Of a stretch of 64,000 nt of DNA, positions 1 through 10,300 are shown one piece after another. This stretch comes from Pseudanabaena sp. Salubria-1 (GTDB taxonomy: Bacteria; Cyanobacteriota; Cyanobacteriia; Pseudanabaenales; Pseudanabaenaceae). How positions within the stretch are numbered: the first letter of the stretch is position 1; every line of letters begins with the position of its first letter. A program made the translations under genes and the position numbers. The notes under the pieces were generated by a model that saw only the letters and a list, made by a program, of their open reading frames with translations, had not been told where the DNA came from and did not search any database. Location of the stretch: the NCBI GenBank assembly GCA_023336205.1, contig JALQCR010000013.1:99481-163480 (forward strand). Direction: 5' to 3'.

Positions 1-1214
1 CGAACTGCTCCTGCGTGAGTGAATTTGACAGCATTGTTTGCTAGATTTAGCAAAATTTGACGCAGTCTGATCGGATCACCCAGAATATATGTAGGTGTAT
101 TTGCATCAATCTGATAATGCAACTCAATTCCTCTTGCATCAGCTTGCTGACTCAGGAGCGCACAGGTATCCGCAATCATTCCATGCAAATCAATCGGTAG
201 ATTTTCAAATAAAAGTTTTTGGGATTCAAGTTTGGAGAAATCGAGGATGTCATTAATTACAGTTAAAAGTATTTCGCCACTAGTTTGAATGGATTGGACA
301 AACTTATTTTGTTCTGGATCTAGGGAAGTAGTTGCTAATAACTCAGTCATTCCTAGAACTCCATTGATGGGAGTGCGGATTTCATGGCTCATCATTGCTA
401 AAAAATCCGACTTAACTCGTAAAGCCGACTCGGCAACTTCTTTGGATTTTTGGAGATTGATTTCGTAATTTTTGCGATCGGTTATGTCACGAAACCTCCA
501 GACAAATCCCCAAAACCGACCATTAGGGGAAGTCACTGAACTACTAAAATATTCATAGGTGAGTTCATTGATCACCAACTCACCATGAGTAACTTGCTCT
601 GGCTCGTCATAGGTTTCTTCTAAGATTTGAGTAATCGCTGGAGGAAAACTTGCTGTTTGCAGTAACTGTAACTCCTGTGGCTTAGTAGTAGTCGCAATAA
701 CTTTGATATCGCATATTTCACACATTTTTTGGTTATATGCGACTAATCGGCCCTGTTCATCTACAGCAATAATGCCCTCTAGACTAGCCTCAATTTGAGC
801 ATGAATCAGCGCATTAGCCCGTTCTAACCGATCATGCTGCTCTTTAATACGTAACATGGAGCTTACTCGCGCTCGAAACTCCAGAGAGTTTAAGGGCTTA
901 CTGATAAAGTCGTCGGCTCCTGCATTCAGGCATCTTGCCAAGTCTTCTTTAGAATTAAGAGCCGTAACCATAATAATTGGCACGGCTTGCCACTTTGGTA
1001 AAGCTTTAATGTTTTTGCAAACCTCAATGCCATCCATAACTGGCATCATGACATCTAGCAAAATTAGATCAGGCTGAAATGTATCGAGATAGGCGATCGC
1101 ATCTTTGCCACTAGCAGCATAGTGCAACTGGTAATCTTGATTGTTCAAGATAGTTTCGATTACATCAAAATTATCAGCTTCGTCGTCAATAATTAAAACA
1201 GATGCTAGATTCAT
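1..1214 (-). CDS. Hybrid histidine kinase, REC-PAS-HisKA (C-terminus outside window)
   Basis: The frame reads leftward from an ATG at 1214 and is still open at base 1, so only about 404 codons are visible. Residues 1-125 are a receiver domain with phospho-acceptor Asp54 (ILLDVMMP) and the conserved Lys in ISKPL. A PAS-like domain follows at about 135-240 and ends in the usual RDITDRK linker. Then comes a HisKA dimerisation domain with the phospho-His in MMSHEIRTPINGVLG, and the start of a HATPase domain with the N-box LLNLANNAVKFTHAG. It is a cytoplasmic sensor kinase with an N-terminal receiver, a common cyanobacterial design. The signal it senses cannot be read from sequence. A decayed receiver fragment lies just upstream. 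Confidence 0.9.
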   Translation of the reverse strand, partial: MNLASVLIIDDEADNFDVIETILNNQDYQLHYAASGKDAIAYLDTFQPDLILLDVMMPVMDGIEVCKNIKALPKWQAVPIIMVTALNSKEDLARCLNAGADDFISKPLNSLEFRARVSSMLRIKEQHDRLERANALIHAQIEASLEGIIAVDEQGRLVAYNQKMCEICDIKVIATTTKPQELQLLQTASFPPAITQILEETYDEPEQVTHGELVINELTYEYFSSSVTSPNGRFWGFVWRFRDITDRKNYEINLQKSKEVAESALRVKSDFLAMMSHEIRTPINGVLGMTELLATTSLDPEQNKFVQSIQTSGEILLTVINDILDFSKLESQKLLFENLPIDLHGMIADTCALLSQQADARGIELHYQIDANTPTYILGDPIRLRQILLNLANNAVKFTHAGAV

Positions 1215-1233
1215 CGCCTATCTTCTTAAATCG

Positions 1234-1390
1234 CTAAAAATTGATGGATAGTATTCACAGGCTGATTTAGCTTAACAGGTTTCGCGATATATTCATGCGC
1301 TCCTGCGGCGATACAGCGATCATGATCGCCAGTAATTGCTCAAGCCTTCAGTGCAATAATCAGAACGTCAACTTCAGATTTAAAGCCTCG
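1234..1390 (-). pseudogene. Remnant of a receiver domain C-terminus
   Basis: Translating the minus strand to a TAG at 1234-1236 gives the typical end of a cyanobacterial receiver domain: IIALKA, an in-frame stop, then AITGDHDRCIAAGAHEYIAK and PVKLNQPV. This matches the receiver tails of the hybrid kinases at 3601-6918 and 10463-13945, which have DRDRCLAAGANEY and KP.KLK. No start or Asp-containing half is left upstream; the fragment runs out near the 3' end of the RsbQ-like gene. It is read as the leftover of a lost hybrid kinase or response regulator. Confidence 0.7.
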
Positions 1391-1415
1391 GTGAATGGAA
1401 ATTAGAATACAACCA

Positions 1416-2222
1416 TTACCGACAAATCAAATACTCTTTGATCATATCGATCGTTTCTTGGGGATGGCTCATATGCGGACAATGCCCCGTTGCTTTCATT
1501 AATCTTAGATTGCTCTGGGCTAGATGACGGTGCATATATTCTCCCACTGAGGTTGGGGCGATCGCATCCTCAGCACATTGCAAGATTAATGACGGTAAGG
1601 TTACTTTGGCGAGGTCTTGTCGATTATCGGAGTAAAAGGTAGTTCTAGCAAAGTCGCTAGCAACTAAAGGATCAGTAGAGCAGAAGCTGGTTTCTAGTTC
1701 TTGAGTTAGCTCAGGGCGATCGCTATTTTTCATCACCATGGGCGCTAAAAAGCTTGCCCAGCCAATGTAATTTTTTTCCATAACATCAAGTAAGCCTTCA
1801 ATGTCTTTGCGCTCAAAGCCACCAAAATAATTAGGTAGATCGTTGATGTAGCAAGGAGATGGAGCGATTAGAATTAATTTCTCAAACAAGTCTGGGGCTT
1901 GAATCGATGCCAAAAGGCCAATGATGCTACTGACTGAATGCCCAACAAAATTCACTTTGCTTAGCTCTAGGGCTTGACAAATATCGATAATATCCTGCAC
2001 ATAACCCTGCAAATCTCCGTAACGCTCGGTGCTGTATGCTCCTAAATCGGATTTGCCTGAACCCACATAGTCAAACAAAATAATTTTGTAATCAGCCGCG
2101 AAAGCAGGGACGACAAACCGCCACATATTTTGATCGCACCCAAATCCATGAGCAAGTAGCATTGGCTGGGAGCCTTGCCCGATTACGCTCACATTGTTCC
2201 GTTTTAGAATATTTTCTACCAT
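1416..2222 (-). CDS. rsbQ: RsbQ-like alpha/beta hydrolase
   Basis: Alpha/beta hydrolase of the RsbQ/D14/KAI2 group. The frame is open from 2261, but starting at the ATG at 2222 (MVENILKRNN) gives 268 residues and places the catalytic triad at Ser96 (VGHSVS), Asp219 (AEDAIAP) and His247 (GHCPHMSHP), as in Bacillus RsbQ. Other RsbQ-like signatures are AHGFGCDQ, FDYVGSGKSDL, CSTDP and EKNYIGWA. In Bacillus, RsbQ supplies an unknown hydrophobic ligand to the PAS-PP2C phosphatase RsbP in the energy-stress pathway. No RsbP-like phosphatase is visible here; the neighbours are PAS-bearing kinases, so a partner among them is possible but only an inference. Confidence 0.87.
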   Translation of the reverse strand: MVENILKRNNVSVIGQGSQPMLLAHGFGCDQNMWRFVVPAFAADYKIILFDYVGSGKSDLGAYSTERYGDLQGYVQDIIDICQALELSKVNFVGHSVSSIIGLLASIQAPDLFEKLILIAPSPCYINDLPNYFGGFERKDIEGLLDVMEKNYIGWASFLAPMVMKNSDRPELTQELETSFCSTDPLVASDFARTTFYSDNRQDLAKVTLPSLILQCAEDAIAPTSVGEYMHRHLAQSNLRLMKATGHCPHMSHPQETIDMIKEYLICR

Positions 2223-2346
2223 GATTCCTAAATTCCAAATTTCAAGTTTATCAAATAGCAATTAGAGCGTGACGGTAGCCCTTAAGTAGGAAGACCAGAA
2301 ATCTTGTTCCCTCCCCTTTGCAAGGCTACCGTGTACACACAAGTCA

Positions 2347-3410
2347 TACAGCAAATACCGATCAAACCCGCCACAAGTCTAATAAGCTAAAAGTATTATC
2401 AAGGAAAGATTACATATGGCAGCATATTCGCTAGATTTACGAAAAAAGATATTAAGTGCTTGGGAAAACAAAGAAAATACGCAGAGAGGCATAGCTAAAC
2501 GATTTAAAGTAAGCTTGTCATTTGTTCGAGATTTTTTGCGTCGGTATCGAGAAACAAATGAAATAGCAGCAAAACCCCAAGGAGGAGATCGGCGGTCGAA
2601 AATCAAAGGCAAAGATGAAGAATTAGTAAAGACAATTGTTGAAGCGCAAAATGACATATATCTCAGAGAGATCAAAGAAAAACTACATGAAACAAAGACA
2701 ATAGAAGTGAGCGTATCAGGATTGAGTCGTACGCTTAAGCGCTTAGAATTAGGGCGTAAAAAAAAACTTTAGTAGCCAGCGAACAAGCGACAGAAAGAGT
2801 GAAAAAATTGCGTTATGAGTTTCGTCGTTGGCTAGATACGATAGATGTCAAAAACCTTGTATTCATTGACGAGACAGGGCTAAATCTAGCGATGACGAGG
2901 CTTTATGGTAGATGTCAAGGAGGATGTAGGGTATATGATGACCGTCCAGGTAACAAAGGTAGAAACATCACTTTAATTGGAGCCATGAGTGATGAAGGGT
3001 TGATTGCTGCGATGACTTTTGCTGGTAGTCTCAACACCGCCAGTTTTTTGGTTTTCATTGAGAAAATACTATTGCCTCGGTTATGGGTTGGGGCAATTGT
3101 CGCTATGGATAATTTGCCTGTACATTACGCTGCAATGGCTAAAACCCTAATTGAATCCGTTGGTGCTCAGGTTAAGTTCATCCCTCCCTATTCTCCTGAT
3201 TTATCGCCAATCGAGTTATGTTGGTCAAAATTAAAAGAGATTATTCGCTCGGCTAAAGCTCGCACAATTTCGGCTCTTGACGACGCAATTACTATGGCTA
3301 TTAATTCTATTACTGATGAAGATGCTCTTAATTGGTTTCATCATTGTGGGCTCTGCTTCGACCCTTTTAGTTAGCTCCTTTTGTGGCGGGTTTGATCGGT
3401 ATTTGCTGTA
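2347..3410 (+). mobile_element. IS630-family insertion sequence
   Basis: Perfect 28-bp inverted repeats (CAGCAAATACCGATCAAACC at the left end, complement at the right end) bound the element, flanked by TA on each side (2347-2348 and 3409-3410). TA target duplication is the mark of IS630/Tc1-mariner elements. The unit between the TAs is 1060 bp and carries one transposase in two overlapping frames. It sits inside a palindromic intergenic repeat, so it breaks no gene. Confidence 0.93.
2416..3374 (+). CDS. IS630-family transposase, two frames joined by a -1 shift
   Basis: The first frame (2416-2772, 118 residues) is a helix-turn-helix DNA-binding region: AYSLDLRKKILSAWE, then QRGIAKRFKVSLSFVRDFL. 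It ends just after a run of nine A at 2758-2766. A -1 slip on that run reads RKKKTLVASEQATERVKKLR straight into the second frame, which ends at 3374. That part carries the DDE catalytic core: Asp in FIDETGLN, Asp in AMDNLPVHY, Glu in SPDLSPIELCWSKLK. Slippery A-run frameshifting is common in IS630 elements, so this is likely the normal expression mode, not damage. Confidence 0.88.
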
Positions 3411-3600
3411 AAACCCAGTCAAGTCAACAATTAATCGCCCCCTAGCCCCCAATTCTGAGGGAAAAAGAAAATAAAATTCTTTCAAAGTCCCCCAGAATTG
3501 GGGGATTTAGGGGGCTTAGATACATTTCTAACGATGACAGAGAGACTTGTGTGTACACGGTAGTTGCAAGGGGAGGAGGTGGGTGGGGTAATTTCCTTAG

Positions 3601-6600
3601 TTAAATTAAGACTTTTTGAATCATTGTAACTAGTTCTTTTAATTTTATGGGTTTAGTCAAATACTCATTTGCACCTGCGGCGAGACAACGATCGCGATCA
3701 TTTGCCATCGCAAGAGCCGTTAGAGCAATAATCGGAACTTTGACTAGACTCGTAATTTGCCGAATTTGTTTAGTAGCTTCTAGTCCATCCATTAATGGCA
3801 TTTGCACATCCATCAAGATCAAATCAGGTCTGGCTGACAAGGCGATCGCGATCGCTTCCTCTCCATTTTTGGCTAACACAATACGGTAGCCTTTTGCTGA
3901 TAGATAACTAGAAATCGTCATGATATTGGCTTCATTGTCCTCAGCGATCAAGATCAAGGGAAGTTGTGATTTGCCTGTGGTTGGAGTATCTAGTTGAGAG
4001 ATTGTAGCTGTTTGATCTCTGTCAAACATTTCAGAAGAGCACCCAACATTGGAACTATAGGGTAGCTCTATGAAGAAACGGCTGCCTATACCCAATTCGC
4101 TAGTTAAGCCCACTTTACCGCCATGAAGTTCCACCATTTGCTTGACCAGAGAAAGCCCCAAGCCTGTGCCTTCATATTGGCGATTTAAGGCGCTGTCAAT
4201 TTGGACAAAAGGCTTAAATAATTTCTGGATGTTTTCTGCGGCGATGCCAATACCCGTATCAATCACCTCAATTTTTAAGTATTCCTTTGCTTCTTCTTTG
4301 TTTTCTTCTGGGAAAGAAGTAATCGACCGAATACGGCTAACCTCTAGGGTAATATTTCCTTCCGCTGGTGTAAATTTGACCGCATTGCTAAGAAGATTAA
4401 TTAAAGCCTGTCGAATGCGTCGCTCATCCACCAGCAGATCTGGCAAATTAGTCTGAATTTTAGTGTGAATCTGAATTCGTTTTTGCATAGCCTGTTGTCT
4501 AATAAACGTCAGACTAGATTGACACAGATGATTGACTGAAGTGAGCGCACAGTCAAGTTCAATTTGTCCAGCGGCGATTTTGGAAAGATCAAGAATGTCA
4601 TTGATTAGCTCCAATAGGTGAGAGCCACTAGACTCAATAGCTTGCAAGGCTTTTAGTTGCCGATCGCTAATCTTACCGAATACTTGCTCTTGTAAGCCTT
4701 CAGTCATCCCCAAAATTGCATTGAGCGGAGTACGAAGTTCGTGACTCATGTTAGCCAAAAATTCATCCTTAAGTCTTGTGGCGCGGGCTAATTCTTGATT
4801 TGTTCTTTGCAGTTGGGCTTCTGCTTGTTTGCGATCGCTAATATCTCGAATAAAAAAGACTACTTCATCATTGCCACAGGGAGCAACCCGAATCTCTTCA
4901 TAACGGCATTGATCGCCAACGTTAGTTTGCTGCTCATAAATTTGGACACTCTGTGTAACGAGCGCTTGTTGAAGGGCTGCATATTTGCGCTCTGCGTAAA
5001 TTGCTGAAGTAGGTATAGGAAAAGCATCATAAAAATTTTTTCCAATTAGTTGATGGGGATCGACGAGGTATCGACCTTGAGGTGGAACCATAAAATCCAA
5101 ATATTTTCCTTCGCTATCAACCCGAAACACTAAATCAGGCAAAGCCCTGAGAGTAGCTCTGGCTCGTTCTTCACTGCGTCGTAGAGCTTCTTGCATGGCA
5201 TAGCGATCGCTAATATCCATCACAATTCCTAACAATCGGATTACCTGTCCCAGAGAATTCCAGATCGGCTCTGTTTTGATAAAAATGTAACCAATCGAGC
5301 CATCAGCACAGACAATTTCTGCATCAAGGGTAAAGGATTCTCGATATCTAATTGCTCTTTCATTTAGTAGTTTTAAGCGTTCTTGCTCTTGGGGAGCCAA
5401 AAATTGGATAAATTCTTCATGGGTTAATGTAGTGCTATCAGGGTCTAGGGAGAGAATAGTAAAAATCTCCTCTGACCAAGTAACTTTCTGGGTAACTACA
5501 TCCAGTTCCCAACTACCAAGATGGGCAATTTGTTGCGCTTCTCGCAGGCGGGCTTCACTCTGCCGCAAAGCCTCGGTGCGTTGTTCTACCCGATCTTCCA
5601 ATTCTCGGTTTAACTGCTCTAGGTTTTGGGTGGCTTGTTCCCGTTCGATCGCAATTTTGACGATATTTGCAGCAAGACTGATCGCCTCTAGCTCCCGTGG
5701 CTGGGGGATATGAATATCGTGATGATAAACGGCAAAGGTGGCTAGCACCGAACCATCACTGGCGATCGCAGGAAAAGACCAGCACGATCGCAAATTATGA
5801 GCCAAGGCTAATTCCTTAAAATTCTGCCAAAGTGGATCGGTGGTAATATCGGTAACAATCACAGGTTCTTTGCGAAAAGCGGCTGTGCCACAGGAACCCA
5901 CACCCTCGCCAATTACTAGCCCTTCGATGGCTTGATTATATGCATCGGGCAAATTAGGCGCAGCGCCAAGATGCAATATGCCATCGCAATCGCAAAGCAA
6001 AATAGAACAGACTCCTCCTTCAATTTGTTCTTCTGTTGCACGAACTAGCACATCTAGAATATCTGCCAAAGGTTCTCCTTTGGCAATTCGCTCCAAAATC
6101 AAATTTTGCATCTCTACTCGCAGTTCTGCTTGTTTGCGAGTAGAGATATCTAGATGCGTAACTGTCATCCGCAATGGGTTGTTCTTGGCATCCCACTCAA
6201 CTACTTTACCCTTGCTCAACACCCAAATCCAAGCGCCAGATTTATGGAGCATTCGCAGCTCACATTCGTAGCTCTGGATTTCTTTGCGAAGGTATTTCTC
6301 TAAAACTAAATTGACTTTCTGAAAATCATCTGGATGGGTATGCTGTTGCCAAGTTTCAAAACAGATCGGTGCTAACTCTTCAAAGCTATAACCAATGATT
6401 TCAGTCCAACGATCATTGATCGTTACCGCTCCTGTCTGAACATTCCAATCCCATAGCCCAATACCAGAACCTTCAATGGCGAGTTGCAACCGTTCTTGAG
6501 CGCTATCTAGCTCCTGTTTTGAACGTTGACGTTCTAGTCGGATCTGAGCTTCTCGAATTTCTCGGCGCACAGCTTCGGCTAAACGAGTTAAGATCCCTTT

Positions 6601-6918
6601 CATTAGGTAGTCATGAGCACCTGCTTTCATCAGTTCTACCGCTGAAGTCTCACCAATCAAGCCAGAGACAACTATAAAAGGAAGATCAGGAAAGTCTTGT
6701 TTAACGATTTGCAGCGCTCTAGATGCATCGAACTTAGGTAAATGGTAATCAGAAATGATCACATCCCAAGTTTGCTTAGCTAGAGCCTTCTGAAGGTCTT
6801 CAGCCGTCTCCACCCTTTCCCAGACAACCGTGAATCCTCCACGACGTAGTTCGCGCATCACTAACAGTGCATCGTCCTCTGAATCCTCTATACTCAAGAC
6901 CTTTAGGCTGTCAATCAT
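3601..6918 (-). CDS. Hybrid histidine kinase REC-PAS-GAF-PAS-PAS-HisKA-HATPase-REC
   Basis: 1105 residues. In order: receiver at about 6-115 with Asp57 (ISDYHLP); PAS about 150-260; GAF about 275-425; two PAS domains about 465-580 and 590-700; HisKA about 725-790 with phospho-His in NMSHELRTPLNAILGM; HATPase about 835-955 (LLSNAVKFTP, DTGIGI, GTGLGLSL); a second receiver about 990-1105 (LILMDVQMPLMDG, LTKPIKL). No membrane segment, so it is cytoplasmic. Its ATG is 3 nt from the stop of the upstream response regulator, with GGAGG about 10 nt ahead, so the two are co-transcribed. The kinase core is close to that of the 10463-13945 protein, pointing to duplication. Confidence 0.93.
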   Translation of the reverse strand: MIDSLKVLSIEDSEDDALLVMRELRRGGFTVVWERVETAEDLQKALAKQTWDVIISDYHLPKFDASRALQIVKQDFPDLPFIVVSGLIGETSAVELMKAGAHDYLMKGILTRLAEAVRREIREAQIRLERQRSKQELDSAQERLQLAIEGSGIGLWDWNVQTGAVTINDRWTEIIGYSFEELAPICFETWQQHTHPDDFQKVNLVLEKYLRKEIQSYECELRMLHKSGAWIWVLSKGKVVEWDAKNNPLRMTVTHLDISTRKQAELRVEMQNLILERIAKGEPLADILDVLVRATEEQIEGGVCSILLCDCDGILHLGAAPNLPDAYNQAIEGLVIGEGVGSCGTAAFRKEPVIVTDITTDPLWQNFKELALAHNLRSCWSFPAIASDGSVLATFAVYHHDIHIPQPRELEAISLAANIVKIAIEREQATQNLEQLNRELEDRVEQRTEALRQSEARLREAQQIAHLGSWELDVVTQKVTWSEEIFTILSLDPDSTTLTHEEFIQFLAPQEQERLKLLNERAIRYRESFTLDAEIVCADGSIGYIFIKTEPIWNSLGQVIRLLGIVMDISDRYAMQEALRRSEERARATLRALPDLVFRVDSEGKYLDFMVPPQGRYLVDPHQLIGKNFYDAFPIPTSAIYAERKYAALQQALVTQSVQIYEQQTNVGDQCRYEEIRVAPCGNDEVVFFIRDISDRKQAEAQLQRTNQELARATRLKDEFLANMSHELRTPLNAILGMTEGLQEQVFGKISDRQLKALQAIESSGSHLLELINDILDLSKIAAGQIELDCALTSVNHLCQSSLTFIRQQAMQKRIQIHTKIQTNLPDLLVDERRIRQALINLLSNAVKFTPAEGNITLEVSRIRSITSFPEENKEEAKEYLKIEVIDTGIGIAAENIQKLFKPFVQIDSALNRQYEGTGLGLSLVKQMVELHGGKVGLTSELGIGSRFFIELPYSSNVGCSSEMFDRDQTATISQLDTPTTGKSQLPLILIAEDNEANIMTISSYLSAKGYRIVLAKNGEEAIAIALSARPDLILMDVQMPLMDGLEATKQIRQITSLVKVPIIALTALAMANDRDRCLAAGANEYLTKPIKLKELVTMIQKVLI

Positions 6919-6921
6919 GTC

Positions 6922-7341
6922 TTACAAACCTCCTGGATCTGTTTCATTAATGACAGCCCAGTACAGCCCCAACTGACGCACAGCCTCCGTGAACTTTTCG
7001 ATTTCCACAGGTTTTCGTACATAGCTATTCGCTCCCAAGTTATAACTATCGATGATGTCGCACTCTTCGCTAGAGGATGTAAGTACAACCACAGGTAATA
7101 AATGTGTACGTGCATTAGCTCGAATCTGTCGTAATACTTCTAGCCCGTCCACCTTGGGAAGCTTGAGATCTAGTAAGACTACACTTGGCAATGGATTAGC
7201 ATTTAATACCATTAACAATGCTTCCTCACCATTCCGAGCGACGAGAATTTCATTGACGACATTACCCCGACGTAAGGCGCGAATTGTTAATCTTTCATCG
7301 TCAGGGTTATCTTCAATCAGTATAATTGGTCGTAAAGTCAT
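6922..7341 (-). CDS. Single-domain response regulator, Rcp1-like
   Basis: 139 residues that are one receiver domain: acidic pocket EDNPDDE, phospho-acceptor Asp58 in VVLLDLKLPKVDGLEVL, switch Ser/Thr in VVVLTSSSEE, and Lys in SYVRKPVE. There is no output domain. The C-terminal AVRQLGLYWAVINE tail is typical of response regulators paired with phytochrome-type kinases (Rcp1 group). It starts 3 nt after the stop of the CBS-GAF-PAS kinase upstream and ends 3 nt before the next hybrid kinase. It is probably the phosphotransfer partner of the upstream kinase, which has no receiver of its own. Confidence 0.93.
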   Translation of the reverse strand: MTLRPIILIEDNPDDERLTIRALRRGNVVNEILVARNGEEALLMVLNANPLPSVVLLDLKLPKVDGLEVLRQIRANARTHLLPVVVLTSSSEECDIIDSYNLGANSYVRKPVEIEKFTEAVRQLGLYWAVINETDPGGL

Positions 7342-7344
7342 GAT

Positions 7345-10300
7345 TTAAGATTCTCCTCCGATTGGCAAATTAGTCACCGAACTGGGCATGGTATCGGGGA
7401 TGGTGAAATAAATGGTCGCACCCTGCTCGATCGCTCCCTCGGCCCAAACTCGTCCACCATGTCGATGAATAGCTCTCTGCACAGTGGCGAGTCCGATGCC
7501 AGTTCCCGCAAATTCATTGGTGTTATGAAGTCGTTGAAAAACTCCAAACAGCATGTCGGCATAGTTCATATCAAATCCTGCTCCATCATCGCGCACAAAA
7601 TAGGTAATTTGAGCATTTTGGTTACTATCGGGAGAGATTAAGCCAAATTCAATCCTCGCCGTTGCATGATTACTAGTAAATTTCCAAGCATTTTGCACTA
7701 AATTGCCGATCACCATCTGAATTAGAGTACTATCCGCTGAAACAAATACATTCGGAGCTATCACAAACTTAACTTGTCTCTCTGGCTCTGCTGCTTGCAG
7801 TTCATTTAACTGTTCGGCAACTAGTGTACTGAGATCGACTTTGCTATATCGCATCTCAGATCTAGACACACGGGATAGACGCAGTAGGTCGTCAATCAAC
7901 ATTCCCATGCGTTTAATGTTCCGACGAATGCGATCGAAGTAATCCTTACCCTCATCATCGAATTTGTCTCCATAATCTTCGATAAGAGCTTGGCTAAAGC
8001 CGTCAATCGCACGTAAAGGCGCTCGCAAATCATGGGAAACCGAGTAAGCAAAGGCTTCTAGTTCACGGTTAGAGGCAGTTAACTGCGTGGTGGTGTGGAT
8101 AAGGGTTGCTTCAGCTTTTTTGCGATCGCTAATATCTAGAGCAGTGCCAATTAGTTGAATGACATGATTAGAATCATCGAAAATCGGTTCTCCCCTAGCT
8201 TGGATATATCTGATCGAGCCATCTTGATGGAAGAATCGGAATTCAATATCAAAGGGTTGTCCAGTAGCAATAGCAGTTTGTACGGCTTGCTGATGATGGT
8301 CGCAATCATCAGGATGTAATAATTCATGAAGTTCATCTAAATTGGGAGGGGCTATAGTCCTATCACGCCCAAAAATATGAAACAACTCATCTGACCAAAT
8401 GACTTGTTCAGGATCGAGGATAAATTCCCAACTTCCTAGCCTACCAATTCGTTGAGCAGTCTTTAAATGGATATCACTTTTGCGTAAGCGATTCTCGGCT
8501 TGTTTTTGTTTAGTAATATCGATATGGCAACCGATCATTCGCAGTGGTTTACCTTCTTGATCCCATTCGATCACTTTACCAGAACAGTTGACCCAGACCG
8601 TAGAGCCGTCTTTGTGACGATACCTCACTTCATTGTAAAATGGAACTTTACCGTGGCTCTGGACATGCCGATCAAAGCAATCAAAAACCATTGGTAAATC
8701 TTCATCAAAAATTAGATGTTGCCATGTCTCAAGAGAATTGGGCAACTCATCATCCTCGTAGCCAAACATTTGCTTAAAGCCTTTACTGAGATATTCCTCG
8801 TTAGTTTGCAGATCCCAATCCCAATAGCCTGCGAGGACAATATCAAGAATATTTTCTAAGAATTTTAATTCTTGGCGAACTTGCTCAGCAAGCAATTGCT
8901 CTGCTGCTGCTTTTTTGCGATCGCTAATATCCGTATGCGTTCCCAACATCCGCAAGGGATTACCCGACTCATCCCAAGCTACAATTCTACCAAGAGAGAG
9001 AATCCATTTCCATTCGCCCGTTTGTGTAAGTTGGCGAAATTCCACTTTGTATTCTGAAGAAAGCCCTGCCACGTAGTCTTGATAAACCTTCGTAACATGC
9101 GCACAATCATCTGGATGCAGACGTTCTATCCATCTAGCATTATTTTCTTGAAAAGTGGCAGGATTATAGCCTAGCATCGTAGCATATTCGAGACTGACGA
9201 TCGCTTCCCCAGTTTGCAAATTAAGATCGTAAAGTCCTTGATTCGCAGCTCTAAGAGCTAGACGCAACCGTTCTTCACTCTCATATAACTGCTGTTCATC
9301 TTGAGCGCGTTGTTGAGCATTAGCTATGGTTTGAGCCATTACTTGCAATAACCTAATGATTTCCTCATCCCAATTTATGCGCTCACTGAAGGATGCAAAT
9401 CCCAACGATCCTGTGACAACTGACTTTTGAATTAGGGGAACCATTAATATGGACACTAAGTTGAACTGTTGCCAATTTGCTTGGTCTAGCATTGCTTCGC
9501 TGGGCAAATCGACAACTCTAGATATATTGACAACTTCACGCTGTAGCAATTTGACGTTAGCCCAAGGGAATACGGATAAGGGTACATTCTGCACTTGTTC
9601 GATTTGTCGAGGGTATTTGGGCTTAGTCCATTCATGGGTCATACTCCCCGTGCCCTCTGGGAGAGGCGATTCATCCTGCTCTCTTATCAGAAACTTGATC
9701 AGATAGCTAGTGTCAGAGTTGGTCGCTTCGCCTATCAGTTGGAGAGAGCGATCAATTTCCTCATCTAGACAGTCGGGACTAATATCGATAAATCGACTGG
9801 TAATTTCGGCAATGAGCTGATTCAAGTCTCGCTGAAATTTTAGGGCTTGTTCGGTAGCTTTTAGCGAAACAAATCTTTGTTCACTCTTTTTTAACTCTGC
9901 ATCGTAGGATTTTTTGAAAAGCTGAGATGAGGAATGTATCTCTTGCCAGAGGCTTTCGATAGTGACAAGTCCCATTAGCCGATCGCTATCATCCAAGATC
10001 GGCAAATGGCGAATATGTTTCTGTTGCATCATCTCTATCAATGAGGTTAAATCCACACATTCAGTTTCCTGAATTGCGATCACAGGCGAAGTCATTACCG
10101 CTTGCATGGTCAGAGTTTCTAGCGATCGCTGCTGGGCAATAAGACTCACCACATCACTTTCTGTGAGAATACCAAGGACTTTTTCCCCTTCAACAACCAA
10201 CACACAGCTTGCTCGAATCTTTGCGAACATACCACTATCACGACTCTCGCTCATCAGGGCAATCGCCTCTATGACTGAAGCTTCAGCCTTAACGACTAGT

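Larger units (their letters stand above)
2326..3563. repeat. Palindromic MITE-like repeat, split by an IS630 element
   Basis: A 20-bp inverted repeat brackets the region: CTACCGTGTACACACAAGTC at 2326-2345 and its exact complement at 3544-3563. Less perfect pairing (CCTTTGCAAGG / TTGCAAGG) continues outside. Inside the right half, 3439-3530 holds a second palindrome built from CCCCCAATTCTGAGGG and CCCCCAGAATTGGGGG. Removing the IS630 element leaves a unit of about 180 bp with no coding capacity. It looks like a small non-autonomous repeat that later received the IS. Confidence 0.6.

Noticed and set aside
856..1077. 73-residue plus-strand frame
   Set aside because: Antisense to the receiver domain of the kinase at the left edge.
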